64,000 nt of DNA from Kosakonia quasisacchari (GCF_004331415.1 NZ_SJOP01000011.1:142865-206864), one strand, 5' to 3'. Positions 27,407-38,114 are shown, counted from the stretch's first letter. Notes: generated from the letters alone by a model not told the origin. Translations and numbers: made by a program.

Positions 27407-28779
27407 AGCGGCATCTCTGCGTTACCGCGTTAAGTCTTACCCTTGCGGGTTGCCAGTCCGCCGATGTCCAGCAAGCTCAACCGTCGCTGCAAATCCCGGC
27501 AGCCTGGCGCAGTGAGGCGGGCCCGGTCAGCAAAACGGATAGCGTCTGGTGGCGCAACTTTCACGACAGCCAGTTGAACCGTTATGTCGATCAGGCGCTG
27601 CGCCACAACAGCGACGTGCTGATTGCCCGCGAACGGGTCAATGAATATCAGGCGCGGGTTTATGCCGCCGACAGTGCTCTGTTCCCCGAGCTGGACGCGG
27701 GCATTTCCGGCACCCGCGCACGTTCTCAGTCAGCCGCAACGGGTTTGCCCATTCACAGCACCTTATACAAAGGTAATCTGACAGCCAGTTACAACGTGGA
27801 TATCTGGGGGGCCAGCCGCAGCGCGTCTCGCGCGGCAGACGCCTCGCTTGAGGCACAGAAAGCGGCGGCTGTAGCGGCCGATCTGACGGTGGCGACCAAC
27901 GTCGCTTCCGGCTACCTCACGTTACTGTCGCTGGATGCGCAGTTACAGGTCACGCAATCCACGCTGAAAGCGCGGGAAGATGCGCTCAAACTTGCCCGCA
28001 GCCAGTTTGAGACGGGCTATACTTCCCGACTGGAGTTGATGCAATCGGATTCAGAGTTGCGCAGCACGCGCGCGCAGATCCCGGTACTGCAACATCAGAT
28101 AAGCCAGCAGGAAAATGCGTTGAGTGTGCTGCTGGGTAATAATCCGGGCGCGGTTAATCGTGGCGAATTTGCGGCGTTAACCCCGCTGAAATTACCCTCT
28201 CAGTTACCGTCGAGTTTGCTCAACCGTCGGCCGGACATTGTGCAGGCGCAGCGCCAGTTGGTTGCCGCCGATGAAACGCTGGCCGCGTCGCAGGCGAAAT
28301 TACTGCCGTCGATTAACCTGACGGCAACCGGCAGCATGCAGGACGATACGCTGCCCGGTCTGCTCGATAACCCGCTGCGGTTGTGGAGTGTTGGCGGCAG
28401 TATTCTTGCACCGTTGCTCAACCGCCAGGCGCTCAATGCGCAGGTTGATGTCTCCACGTCGCAGCGCAATCAGGCGCTCTACACCTATGAAAAAACCGTG
28501 CGCAACGCTTTCAAAGAGGTGAACGATAGCCTCGATGCCATCACACGCCTGGGCGAGCAACTCGCCGAACTTGCCGGGCAAGTCGATGTGGCGCAAGAGA
28601 CGTTACGCATTGCGCAAAACCGTTATCACAACGGTTATTCCTCTTATCTGGACGTGCTGGACGCCCAGCGCACGCTGTTTTCCGCTCAACTGAGCGCGGT
28701 ACAGGTAAAAAACAATCTGTTACTGGCGCAGGTGGATCTCTATCGCGCGCTGGGAGGCGGCTGGTCCGGGCTAAATTAA
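27403..28779 (+). CDS. Outer-membrane efflux lipoprotein (NodT/TolC family)
   Basis: A 458-residue outer-membrane factor. The lipoprotein signal ends LTLAGC, with acylated Cys17. Two repeats typical of the family are visible: WWRNFHDSQLNRYVDQALRH near the start of the mature protein, LLNRRPDIVQAQRQLVAADE near the middle, and AQNRYHNGYSSYLDVLDAQR in the second half. Trimers form a channel-tunnel through the outer membrane. The start overlaps the adaptor gene by four bases, and a methyltransferase gene follows after 26 bp, so all four genes are probably one operon. Confidence 0.93.
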   Translation: MKRHLCVTALSLTLAGCQSADVQQAQPSLQIPAAWRSEAGPVSKTDSVWWRNFHDSQLNRYVDQALRHNSDVLIARERVNEYQARVYAADSALFPELDAGISGTRARSQSAATGLPIHSTLYKGNLTASYNVDIWGASRSASRAADASLEAQKAAAVAADLTVATNVASGYLTLLSLDAQLQVTQSTLKAREDALKLARSQFETGYTSRLELMQSDSELRSTRAQIPVLQHQISQQENALSVLLGNNPGAVNRGEFAALTPLKLPSQLPSSLLNRRPDIVQAQRQLVAADETLAASQAKLLPSINLTATGSMQDDTLPGLLDNPLRLWSVGGSILAPLLNRQALNAQVDVSTSQRNQALYTYEKTVRNAFKEVNDSLDAITRLGEQLAELAGQVDVAQETLRIAQNRYHNGYSSYLDVLDAQRTLFSAQLSAVQVKNNLLLAQVDLYRALGGGWSGLN

Positions 28780-28805
28780 GTTTCTGATAAACCAGGAGTG
28801 ATGCT

Positions 28806-29465
28806 ATGCAGCAGAAGTGGTCCGCGGTTGATGAATACTTAGAAAAACAGTTGATTCCGGAAGATGAGATCCTGACGCAAGTGCTGGCAAATAACCAGCG
28901 CGCTGGGCTTCCGGCCATTGATGTTTCACCTACGCAGGGGCAATTACTGGCCTTGTTTGTGCGCATGACACGGGCGAAGCGCATTCTTGAAATCGGCACG
29001 CTGGGTGGTTACAGCACGCTTTGGATGGCGCGCGAGCTGCCAACCGGCGGCGAGTTGCTAACGCTGGAAGCCGATCCGCTACACGCAGCGATAGCGCGCG
29101 AAAACCTGCACGTTGCCGGCGTGGCGCATCTGGTCACCGTCGCCGAAGGCCCGGCGCTCCAGACGCTGGAAAACCTTGGCGAACGCCCGCCGTTCGATCT
29201 GATTTTTATTGACGCCGACAAACCCAATAACCCGAACTACCTGAAATGGGCGATGCACTATGCTCACCCTGGCACACTGATTATTGGCGATAATGTGGTG
29301 CGCGACGGTGAAGTGACTAACCCGACGACTACCGATGCCAGCGTACAGGGTGTGCGGAAATTCATTGAGATGATAGGTGCCGATCCGCGCCTGACGGCCA
29401 CCGCGATGCAAACGGTGGGCGTCAAAGGCTGGGATGGCTTTACGCTTGCCTGGGTGAATGCGTAG
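28806..29465 (+). CDS. Class I SAM-dependent O-methyltransferase
   Basis: A 219-residue methyltransferase of the catechol/caffeoyl-CoA O-methyltransferase family (Methyltransf_3). The SAM-binding motif is ILEIGTLGGYSTLWMA, followed by LEADPLHAAIARENL and the metal-binding DLIFIDADKPNNPNY and IIGDNVVRDG. These enzymes methylate hydroxyl groups on aromatic rings with a divalent cation. The ATG follows CAGGAGTG. Being last in the efflux operon suggests that the pump and enzyme act on the same phenolic compound, by modification and export; this is inference from co-location. Confidence 0.9.
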   Translation: MQQKWSAVDEYLEKQLIPEDEILTQVLANNQRAGLPAIDVSPTQGQLLALFVRMTRAKRILEIGTLGGYSTLWMARELPTGGELLTLEADPLHAAIARENLHVAGVAHLVTVAEGPALQTLENLGERPPFDLIFIDADKPNNPNYLKWAMHYAHPGTLIIGDNVVRDGEVTNPTTTDASVQGVRKFIEMIGADPRLTATAMQTVGVKGWDGFTLAWVNA

Positions 29466-29533
29466 GAGTTGTCGCGGCGAGCATGAGCAGATGGCGAAAT
29501 TCGATTAACCGACAGAGGGTTAAGTGAGGGTTT

Positions 29534-29567
29534 TGCCCGGCAAGCGTCGCGCCACCGGGCAGCCTAC
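29534..29567. repeat. REP-like palindromic unit
   Basis: GCCCGG and CCGGGC flank a GC-rich centre (CAAGCGTCGCGCCA), followed by GCCTACG. This resembles repetitive extragenic palindromes of Klebsiella and Enterobacter, which are found between genes; here it lies between convergent stop codons of the methyltransferase and hrpA. Only one unit was noticed, so the call rests on resemblance. Confidence 0.55.
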
Positions 29568-29572
29568 GATCA

Positions 29573-32500
29573 TCAGGCGCTAATCTGCTCCATCGCCTGC
29601 AGGATACGCTTATCGGAGATCGGGTACGGCGTACCCAACTGCTGCGCAAAGTAGCTCACGCGTAGTTCTTCAATCATCCAGCGGATCGCTTTTACATCCT
29701 CATCTTCCCGGCGCGCCGGCGGCAGTTTATTGAGCCACTGCTGCCACGCCTGTTGCGTCTGATCCACTTTCAGCATCTGTGCGCGATCGCGATGCGGATC
29801 GACAGCCAGCTTCTCCAGCCGCTTCTCTATCGCTTGCAGATAACGCAACGTGTCGCCGAGACGGCGGAAACCATTGCCGGTAACAAACCCGCGATACACC
29901 AGCCCGCTCATCTGCGTTTTGATGTCCGACAGCCCGAGCGCCATGGTCATATCAACGCGCCCTTTCAGCCGCTTGTTGATATTGAACACCGCCGTCAGGA
30001 TCTGTTCGACCTGTTTGGCGATCTCTACCACCGTTTCGTTCAGCTCGGCGCGCACTTTTTCATGCAACGCGGCGAAATTCTCTTCCGTCCACACCGGACC
30101 GCCCGCTTCATCAATCAGTTTGTCTACGCCGCAGGAAATGCAGTCATCAATCAGATCCAGCACCTTGCCGTACGGGTTGAAATAGAGCCCAAGCTTGGCT
30201 TTGTTCGGCAATTTTTCGTGCAGATATTTAATTGGCGACGGAATGTTTAGCAACAGCAGACGGCGAATACCGCGCCACATTGCCTGTTGCTGCTCCAGCG
30301 GGTTATCAAACAGTTTGATCGCGACGCTGTCACGTTCATCGACCAACGCAGGCCAGGCTTTCACTTTGTAATTACCGCGTTTTTGCTCGTAACTTTCCGG
30401 AAGTTGGCCAAAACTCCAGATATGCAACCCGCTCTGTTCGATGCCGTCATCAGCCACCGCGGAGAGCGTTTCCTGCACTTTGCCCTTCAGGCGCTCTTTC
30501 AGTTCGCTCAGCGAACGTCCTTCGAGCAGCTTCTTGTTCTTGTCATCAACCACACGGAAGCTGATTTTCAGGTGATCGGGCACCTGATCCCAGTGCCAGT
30601 CGTCACGGTCGACGGTGACACCGGTCATTCGGCGCAGCTCGCGCTCCAGCGCGTCCAGCAACGGCAGCTCCAGCGGCGTGACGCGGCCCAGAAACGCTTC
30701 GGCGTAGTTCGGCGCGGGTACAAAGTTGCGCCGCGTCGGTTTCGGCAACGATTTGATCAGCGCGATCACCAGCTCGCGGCGCAGGCCGGGAATTTGCCAC
30801 TCAAATCCGCTCTCTTCGACTTGGTTTAATAACGGCAGTGGAATATGCACCGTTACGCCATCGGCATCCGCGCCCGGTTCAAACTGGTAACTCAGGCGTA
30901 GCTTCAGGTTGCCCTGATGCCAGAAGTTGGGGTAATCAAGCTTACTGACCCCTTCTGCGCCCTCTTTGATCAACATGCTCTTTTCGAAATTGAGCAGATC
31001 GGGGGTTTCGTGGCTGGCCTTTTTCCACCAGCTGTCGAAATGGCGAGCAGAAATCACCTCGTGGCTGATGCGCTGGTCATAAAACTCAAACAGCGTTTCG
31101 TCGTCCACCAAAATGTCGCGGCGACGGGATTTGTGCTCCAGTTCCTCCACTTCCGCGCGCAGTTTCAGGTTGTCGCGAAAGAAAACATGGCGAGTTTGCC
31201 AGTCACCTTCGACCAGCGCGTGGCGGATAAAGAGCTCACGACACAGCGCCGGGTCGATCTGGCTGTAGTTCACCTTACGCGCCGCAACGATCGGCAGACC
31301 GTAGACGGTCACTTTTTCCGTTGCCATCACCGCGCCCTGCGCACGCTCCCAGTGCGGTTCACTGTACGAACGTTTAATCAGGTGCTGCGCTACCGGTTCA
31401 ACCCACTCCGGATCAATGCGTGCGGCGATGCGCCCCCACAAGCGGCTGGTTTCCACCAGTTCTGCAACCATTGTCCATTTCGGCGGTTTTTTGAATAAAC
31501 CCGAGCCAGGAAAGATGGAAAAACGGGCATTACGCGCGCCGGTAAATTCCTGTTTGTCGGCGTCTTTCATACCTATGTGCGACAGCAAACCGGTTAACAG
31601 CGCAATATGAATTTCGCGATATTCCGCAGGCTCGCTATTGACCGGGATCCCCAACTCTTTCACCACCTGGCGCAGTTGGGTGTAGATATCCTGCCATTCA
31701 CGCACGCGCAAATAGTTCAGGTAATCCACCCGACACTGACGGCGGAACTGGTTAGACGAGAGCGCTTTTTGCTGCTCGCCCAGGTAATTCCATAGATTCA
31801 CAAACGCGAGGAAGTCCGACTCTTTATCATGGAAGCGTTGATGCTTCTCGTCCGAGGCCTGCTTTTTATCTAGCGGTCGTTCGCGCGGATCCTGAATCGA
31901 TAGCGCCGACGTAATGATCATCGCTTCGCGCACACAACCATGTTTTTGCGCTTCCAGCACCATACGCGCCAGGCGCGGATCGACCGGCAGTTGCGATAGC
32001 TGGCGACCCAGCGGCGTCAGTTTATACGCCGTCTGTTGCTCGTCGGTGGTGATCGCGCCCAACTCTTCCAGCAGGCGCACACCGTCCTGAATATTGCGTT
32101 TATCCGGCGCTTCAACAAACGGGAAGGCAGCGATATCGCCGAGCCCTAACGCCGTCATTTGCAGAATGACTGACGCCAGGTTGGTACGCAGAATTTCCGG
32201 ATCGGTAAATTCCGGGCGTGACAGGAAATCATCTTCCGAATAGAGGCGAATACAGATCCCTTCCGACACGCGGCCGCAGCGCCCTTTACGCTGGTTGGCG
32301 GACGCCTGCGAAACCGGTTCAATCGGCAAACGCTGCACTTTGGTGCGATAGCTGTAGCGACTGATGCGCGCCGTGCCGGGATCAATCACATATTTGATGC
32401 CCGGTACGGTCAGCGAGGTTTCCGCCACGTTGGTCGCCAGCACGATGCGCCGCCCGCCGTGCGGCTGGAATACACGGTTCTGTTCACTGTTTGATAAACG

Positions 32501-33475
32501 CGCATACAGCGGCAGAATTTCCGTGTGGCGCAGATCGCGCTTACTCAGTGCATCGGCGGTGTCACGGATTTCCCGCTCGCCGCTCATGAAAATCAGAATA
32601 TCGCCTGCGCTTTCGCGGCCAAGCTCATCCACCGCATCGAAAATCGCCTGTAACTGGTCGCGTTCCGTGTCATCCGCTTCCTCGACAATCGGCCGGTAGC
32701 GCACTTCTACCGGGTAGGTGCGCCCGGACACTTCGATAATCGGCGCGTTATTGAAATGGCGCGAGAAACGTTGCGGATCGATGGTGGCGGACGTGATGAT
32801 GATTTTCAGATCCGGGCGACGCGGCAGTAATTCACGCAGGTAACCCAGCAGAAAATCGATGTTCAGGCTACGTTCGTGCGCCTCATCGATAATGATGGTG
32901 TCGTATTGCATCAACAATCGATCCTGCTGGATTTCCGCCAGCAGAATACCGTCGGTCATCAGCTTGACCATGGTGTTGTCGCTGACATGATCGCTGAAAC
33001 GCACTTTATAGCCGATGCAGCCGCCAGGCTCAGTTTTCAGCTCTTCGGCAATACGGTTGGCAACGGTACGCGCCGCCAGGCGACGCGGCTGGGTATGGCC
33101 GATCAACCCTTTGATGCCGCGCCCCAGTTCCATGCAAATTTTCGGTAACTGGGTGGTTTTACCGGAGCCGGTTTCCCCCGCCACAATCACCACCTGGTTA
33201 TCGCGGATGGCTTCGAGGATCGCCTGTTTTTTCTGACTGACCGGCAAGTTGTCCGGGTAATCAATGGTCGGGCGTGCAGCTTCGCGCTGCGCCACTTTTC
33301 CGGCGGCTTCGCTTATCTCTTGCGCCAGCTTCTGCAACAGCGCTTGCTGAGATTCAGGATTTTTAACTTTCTTGCTGCCATGCAGGCGGCGGGCGAAGCG
33401 TTGTTGATCGCGTAGCATCAGGGTATTGAGCTGCGCACTAAGATCGGTAATCGTCAATTTCTGTTGTTCTGTCAT
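29573..33475 (-). CDS. hrpA: ATP-dependent RNA helicase HrpA
   Basis: A 1300-residue DEAH-box helicase equal in length to E. coli HrpA. Motif I is GETGSGKTTQLPK, motif II DEAHERSLN, motif III SATID, and motif VI QRKGRCGRVSEG; the helicase-associated and OB-like domains follow, then the long C-terminal region specific to HrpA (QQLGTPYPISDKRILQAMEQIS near the end). HrpA rescues stalled ribosomes and acts in mRNA processing in E. coli. The ATG at 33473-33475 reproduces the E. coli start MTEQQKLT; the frame is open 34 more codons but these are not conserved. It is divergent from azoR, as in E. coli. Confidence 0.97.
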   Translation of the reverse strand: MTEQQKLTITDLSAQLNTLMLRDQQRFARRLHGSKKVKNPESQQALLQKLAQEISEAAGKVAQREAARPTIDYPDNLPVSQKKQAILEAIRDNQVVIVAGETGSGKTTQLPKICMELGRGIKGLIGHTQPRRLAARTVANRIAEELKTEPGGCIGYKVRFSDHVSDNTMVKLMTDGILLAEIQQDRLLMQYDTIIIDEAHERSLNIDFLLGYLRELLPRRPDLKIIITSATIDPQRFSRHFNNAPIIEVSGRTYPVEVRYRPIVEEADDTERDQLQAIFDAVDELGRESAGDILIFMSGEREIRDTADALSKRDLRHTEILPLYARLSNSEQNRVFQPHGGRRIVLATNVAETSLTVPGIKYVIDPGTARISRYSYRTKVQRLPIEPVSQASANQRKGRCGRVSEGICIRLYSEDDFLSRPEFTDPEILRTNLASVILQMTALGLGDIAAFPFVEAPDKRNIQDGVRLLEELGAITTDEQQTAYKLTPLGRQLSQLPVDPRLARMVLEAQKHGCVREAMIITSALSIQDPRERPLDKKQASDEKHQRFHDKESDFLAFVNLWNYLGEQQKALSSNQFRRQCRVDYLNYLRVREWQDIYTQLRQVVKELGIPVNSEPAEYREIHIALLTGLLSHIGMKDADKQEFTGARNARFSIFPGSGLFKKPPKWTMVAELVETSRLWGRIAARIDPEWVEPVAQHLIKRSYSEPHWERAQGAVMATEKVTVYGLPIVAARKVNYSQIDPALCRELFIRHALVEGDWQTRHVFFRDNLKLRAEVEELEHKSRRRDILVDDETLFEFYDQRISHEVISARHFDSWWKKASHETPDLLNFEKSMLIKEGAEGVSKLDYPNFWHQGNLKLRLSYQFEPGADADGVTVHIPLPLLNQVEESGFEWQIPGLRRELVIALIKSLPKPTRRNFVPAPNYAEAFLGRVTPLELPLLDALERELRRMTGVTVDRDDWHWDQVPDHLKISFRVVDDKNKKLLEGRSLSELKERLKGKVQETLSAVADDGIEQSGLHIWSFGQLPESYEQKRGNYKVKAWPALVDERDSVAIKLFDNPLEQQQAMWRGIRRLLLLNIPSPIKYLHEKLPNKAKLGLYFNPYGKVLDLIDDCISCGVDKLIDEAGGPVWTEENFAALHEKVRAELNETVVEIAKQVEQILTAVFNINKRLKGRVDMTMALGLSDIKTQMSGLVYRGFVTGNGFRRLGDTLRYLQAIEKRLEKLAVDPHRDRAQMLKVDQTQQAWQQWLNKLPPARREDEDVKAIRWMIEELRVSYFAQQLGTPYPISDKRILQAMEQISA

Positions 33476-33670
33476 AGCGTTATGGGGCAGAGCACTGCCT
33501 GGAAACATCTTAAGTTCGCAATCGCAGTAGGATAGCACATCGATGTAACCCTTTTCTTGTTCAAGAAATTCGAACATAGGATTCGATATATTGCGCTATT
33601 CATGTCGTGAATTTGTGAATAGAGTGTCATAACGTCACGGGGCAACCCATTGCAAATACAATATAAATAA

Positions 33671-34288
<618 letters not shown>

Positions 34289-34295
34289 GATCTCC

Positions 34296-34325
34296 CCCTC
34301 TCACCGCGTGGTGGGAGGGTTCTTT
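34296..34325 (+). terminator. Terminator of azoR
   Basis: The stem CCCTCTCACC/GGTGGGAGGG (one G-U pair) with a 4-base loop is followed by TTCTTTTCC, seven bases after the azoR stop codon. Confidence 0.85.
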
Positions 34326-34465
34326 TCCCCGCTCCTCCCGCTATTCGCTTTCCGCAATGTTCTCTTTGGTTGTTGTTCTGTGGTTGAGACCTTTGACCGA
34401 TCTGCCGGGCTGAAGATACCTGCCGTGGTTGCACCAGCACATTGGCCATGAAAACAACGCGCCGC

Positions 34466-34795
34466 TTACTGTTTCTTCAGCCATTTACCATTAATGCCCT
34501 GCACATAATCGCCAGGCTTCGCGCGTTCCACCAGTTTCTGCCCGGCCATTTTGGCAACATCATCAACGGCGATGTTATTGCGATCGGCTAACTGTTGGTA
34601 GCTCTCGGTCCGCGCTTTATTAATGCGATCAACCAGCGCCAGCGTCTCTTTATCCTGGCTTATCGGCGCGACATAGCCATTGAGCGTTTCGCCTACGCGC
34701 CCCTGACTGCGGGCCTCATCAAGCGTCAGCGCCTGAGCGGTTGCGCTGAAAAGGCCAACGGCCAGCAGCGCGCTTATGACACGTTTTTTCATCAT
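34466..34795 (-). CDS. ydbL: YdbL periplasmic protein (DUF1318)
   Basis: A 109-residue periplasmic protein matching E. coli YdbL. The signal peptide ends about SATAQA, and the mature part begins LTLDEARSQGRVGETLNGY, with the conserved end AKPGDYVQGINGKWLK. It is the third gene of the ydbH-ynbE-ydbL operon, with a 4-bp gap after ynbE. In E. coli it is functionally linked to the YdbH-YnbE lipid-transport bridge and is thought to assist YnbE assembly. Confidence 0.95.
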   Translation of the reverse strand: MMKKRVISALLAVGLFSATAQALTLDEARSQGRVGETLNGYVAPISQDKETLALVDRINKARTESYQQLADRNNIAVDDVAKMAGQKLVERAKPGDYVQGINGKWLKKQ

Positions 34796-34799
34796 CGCC

Positions 34800-34991
34800 T
34801 CAGAACAAGTCGCTGCGGGTTTTCAGCAGGGTTTCTACGTCTTTATCCACTTTGATGTGAATTTCATGCTCAATCTTCACATTCATATTGATGGTGATCG
34901 GCTCTTTCGGCGCCGCCACTTCAATGCGCGGCGTGCAAGCGGCCAGCAACATTGTCGCCATCAATACGGGCACGGCTTTCAGGGTTTTCAT
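34800..34991 (-). CDS. ynbE: YnbE outer-membrane lipoprotein
   Basis: A 63-residue lipoprotein matching E. coli YnbE. Signal MKTLKAVPVLMATMLLAAC gives acylated Cys19; the mature part is short and beta-prone (ITINMNVKIEHEIHIKV). In E. coli, YnbE forms stacked strands that connect to the C-terminus of YdbH, completing a bridge across the periplasm for phospholipid transport to the outer membrane. Its start overlaps the ydbH stop by four bases, indicating coupled translation. Confidence 0.95.
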   Translation of the reverse strand: MKTLKAVPVLMATMLLAACTPRIEVAAPKEPITINMNVKIEHEIHIKVDKDVETLLKTRSDLF

Positions 34992-37627
34992 TTTTTATCC
35001 TCACACTCTTCGCCCTTCGCGCAGCGGGCTTGCGGTAGCGCCGCGTGTTGCTCAAGCCATGACTGCAAATTGTCGCCAAAACGTAAACTGCGCCATAAAG
35101 TGAATACATTCTCCTCATGGGTATAGTTCAAATTCACGGTACTGCTTTTGCCATCAACAAAACTGGTGCCGCGCAGGGTCGCCTGCAACGTCAACAGACC
35201 CAGATTATCCAGATTGATCTTCGTCCATGAGCGGGAAATTTCCATATAGCGCAGCCAGTTAATCGCCGCGCCCGCCGCCATGTTGTCTTTCACCACCGCA
35301 TCGGCGGTATCTTTATCGATCCGCAGCGTCATCGGCCCGGGGTTATGCAACCAGCCATCTTTAATGATCCATTGCGGGTTATCCAGCCACAGTGGCAGCG
35401 CGCCGTCAAACGGCCCGGAAAGCGCGAACTGCTTCGGATTCACCGCGCTTATCAACTCGCTGGCGGAAATGTGCTTCAGACGCAGCAGCGCCGGGTCGTG
35501 CTGCGGCATACGTAACTGTTGCATAGTCACTTTCCCGCCCAGCACATCGACGCTGACATCGCTTAAAACGAGCGGATTGTCCTCGCTCCACGGCCACGCA
35601 CCCTGTAAATCTGCGGTGAAGTTTTTCGCCGTCACCTGGTTCGTTATCTCACCAATGCGCAGCGAAACCGGCCTGCGGGTACCCAACTGCCAGCGCCCTT
35701 CGCGGTAGCGGAATGGCAACACAAAGTCGACGCCGCGAATTTGGTTGTCCGGCGTCCAGACACTGCCGCTTTTTAGCACACCGTGGCCACCTGCTTCAAA
35801 ACCTTGATCCGCTGCGGCGGAAAAGGCGACCTGCGCATACAGTGCGCCATCAAGCAGTTTCATTTTCAGGTCCGGTGGAATAAGCGGCTGAAATACCGAC
35901 AGCGCCTGACGCGGCCACCAGGCCTGCCCACGCAGACGCTCACCATCCCAACGGCCATTGACCTGCACCGGGCCAATCGTGTCGGCTTGCAACGCACCTT
36001 TAAACTGGAACAGGGTTGGGTCGTCGCCGTTCACGCTGAATTTCAACGTCGACGGCGGTAATACACTTCCCGCATTGAAGGTGGTTTGCCCGGCATCCAA
36101 CGTCAGTGCGCCGGTGAATTGCGGGTTTGCCGCATCACGCACCCATTTTACTGGCGCATCCAGCACTAACCGTGGTGCAGCCATGTGCATCGCGCCATAT
36201 TGCAACTGATTAAAGCCAGTCGAGAGATCGGTCAGCGTAATGGTGTTGTTATTCCATTCACCGCGCCCCGCAACATCCCAGCGCGCATTCATCGGTGTGA
36301 AATTGCCATCGCCCCAGTAGCGCCAGCGCCACAGGCCGTTATCCGGCAGAAAATCCTGAGCCAGGCCATCAAGGTGCAGGCTGAAATCTCCCATCGCATT
36401 TTCATGTGCGCGAAGAATGGCCTGTAAACGCCCATCAATACCGCGCTGAGTCAGCTTGACGCCCGCCAGCGGCCAGCGCACTTCATCAATGTTTAACGAA
36501 TCAATCACCCGCCCGCGCGAACGCAGCAGCGCACCCGGCGTAAAGGCCAGTTGCGGATCGTCAGCACTGCCGCTCAGATGGGCGGGAAGCACCGCATAAA
36601 ACACCAGATCGCCCTGCTTTGCTTCTCCGGTCAATTGCAGCGGCATATCGTTATTATCGATACCAAGACGGCCAGGGCCAATGGTCAGCACCGCATTGCC
36701 TTTCCCGGCGTCGCCCTGCGTCAGTACGTTTAAGCGGCCACTGAATTGCGCCTTTTCCAGCCCCTGTTGCCAGTTATCCACTTTCAAGCCAACACGACCG
36801 CTAAGCGGAAAACCCTGATAAGGCCAGCTCCAGCGTCCATCGCTGATGGTCAATTGTTCGGGCGTAAGCTGCCATGGCAGATCGAGCAGTGGATCGCCCT
36901 GATCCCGCGCCATGACTACCAGTTGCCCTTCGTTATCACGCCAGTCGAGATCAACATCCACCACGCCTGGTTGCTGCGACAGGGTTAAGGTGCTTTCCAT
37001 ATGTCCATTGACGGGTACGCCGTTTGGAACTTCCGGCAGGGTAAATTCACCGCCGAGCGTAAACGGCGGCTGGTCATCAACGAGACGTAGCGCCATACGG
37101 CTAACAGTCAGCGCCTGCCCGCGCAAACGGGCGCTGAGTTCAACGCGCTCGCCAGAATAAGTGAGTTGCTGAAGATCCGGTGTCAACGACAGCGATAATT
37201 TACCGGCCCACGTTTTCCATGGCGAAACCGTAAAACGCTCCACCGTCAGCCAGCTATAAGGAAGCATGGCTTGCCATTCGGCCAGCGTTCGCGGCGCGGT
37301 AGAAACAGTTTCACTTTGTGGCAGTTTATTAAGACAGGCGGTGTTAATATCCAGCGCGCCAATATGAAGCTGCCAACGGCTGGGGTGTGTGAGTTCGGCG
37401 TTCTGTAATGACGCCAGCTGGCAATCACCGACCAGATAGCGCAGATCGGGGATTTGTAACGCATGTCGGGTAAATCGTGGGCTCTCGTCCATGGCGATAC
37501 GCGTGCCGACCGGCAGCCAGATCCCCGCCAGCGTCGGCACCCACTGCGCGAGCGTCAGCAGCAGCGTAAGCGGCAGCAGAATGAACAGTAACACCAGTGC
37601 GATGGCGGCTTTGTATTTACCCTTCAT
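34988..37627 (-). CDS. ydbH: YdbH, AsmA-like intermembrane phospholipid transporter
   Basis: An 879-residue AsmA-like protein matching E. coli YdbH. One N-terminal membrane anchor (about 6-28, YKAAIALVLLFILLPLTLLLTL) is followed by a long periplasmic part made of beta-strands that in the family forms a hydrophobic groove. With TamB and YhdP it carries phospholipids between the inner and outer membranes. The C-terminal RFGDNLQSWLEQHAALPQ lies close to the conserved end. It is the first gene of the ydbH-ynbE-ydbL operon and is separated from the ldhA side by a 170-bp gap. Confidence 0.95.
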   Translation of the reverse strand: MKGKYKAAIALVLLFILLPLTLLLTLAQWVPTLAGIWLPVGTRIAMDESPRFTRHALQIPDLRYLVGDCQLASLQNAELTHPSRWQLHIGALDINTACLNKLPQSETVSTAPRTLAEWQAMLPYSWLTVERFTVSPWKTWAGKLSLSLTPDLQQLTYSGERVELSARLRGQALTVSRMALRLVDDQPPFTLGGEFTLPEVPNGVPVNGHMESTLTLSQQPGVVDVDLDWRDNEGQLVVMARDQGDPLLDLPWQLTPEQLTISDGRWSWPYQGFPLSGRVGLKVDNWQQGLEKAQFSGRLNVLTQGDAGKGNAVLTIGPGRLGIDNNDMPLQLTGEAKQGDLVFYAVLPAHLSGSADDPQLAFTPGALLRSRGRVIDSLNIDEVRWPLAGVKLTQRGIDGRLQAILRAHENAMGDFSLHLDGLAQDFLPDNGLWRWRYWGDGNFTPMNARWDVAGRGEWNNNTITLTDLSTGFNQLQYGAMHMAAPRLVLDAPVKWVRDAANPQFTGALTLDAGQTTFNAGSVLPPSTLKFSVNGDDPTLFQFKGALQADTIGPVQVNGRWDGERLRGQAWWPRQALSVFQPLIPPDLKMKLLDGALYAQVAFSAAADQGFEAGGHGVLKSGSVWTPDNQIRGVDFVLPFRYREGRWQLGTRRPVSLRIGEITNQVTAKNFTADLQGAWPWSEDNPLVLSDVSVDVLGGKVTMQQLRMPQHDPALLRLKHISASELISAVNPKQFALSGPFDGALPLWLDNPQWIIKDGWLHNPGPMTLRIDKDTADAVVKDNMAAGAAINWLRYMEISRSWTKINLDNLGLLTLQATLRGTSFVDGKSSTVNLNYTHEENVFTLWRSLRFGDNLQSWLEQHAALPQARCAKGEECEDKK

Positions 37628-37798
37628 GGGTAGCTAATATCCTGATTTTGCATATGATTAAGCCGGTTCTGGCGGTTATTGTGGCATGTTTGAGCGCCCC
37701 TTTGAAGGCACGTGCCGTCTTAATCATAGTCTGGCGATTGCATTTTCAGTAGTTACAGAAAATAGTGTTTTAATATCATTAATTTATGGATTCAGCGT

Positions 37799-37984
37799 AT
37801 GTTCACTAAAGGCTCTTTGATTCGCGGCTGGCTTAGCGGAACCACCGTTTTCACCTGCTTTACCTTCAGCGATTACCTCAGTGCTAATTACTTTCACGAC
37901 TCCAAAATTCCATGGCTCATCGGGGTTATTGCAGCGACGGCTATTATCTGGGGCACGCGCAGTGCTTTAAAACAATTGCGCTAA
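37799..37984 (+). CDS. Small membrane protein, function unknown
   Basis: A 61-residue open frame between ydbH (divergent) and ldhA. The product has two hydrophobic segments (about 13-24, TTVFTCFTFSDY, weak; and 39-53, WLIGVIAATAIIWGT, clear) and ends in a basic tail ALKQLR. I recognise no named family. The ribosome site is poor (TGGA 10 bases upstream), so support comes from the membrane-like composition and intergenic location, with no larger frame on either strand. Confidence 0.5.
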   Translation: MFTKGSLIRGWLSGTTVFTCFTFSDYLSANYFHDSKIPWLIGVIAATAIIWGTRSALKQLR

Positions 37985-38114
37985 TAGGCGGACCACAGCA
38001 GATATACTGAAACTGGAAGCATTCACCGCGCCCATGAACATCAATTAAATTTGAATGTTTACATAATAATTTTAAAACGTGATAATACGGGCAGAAACCA
38101 TTGGAGAAAGTCTT

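Noticed and set aside
33476..33577. 34-residue extension of HrpA
   Set aside because: The start at 33475 matches the E. coli protein; the extension falls in the azoR-hrpA promoter region.
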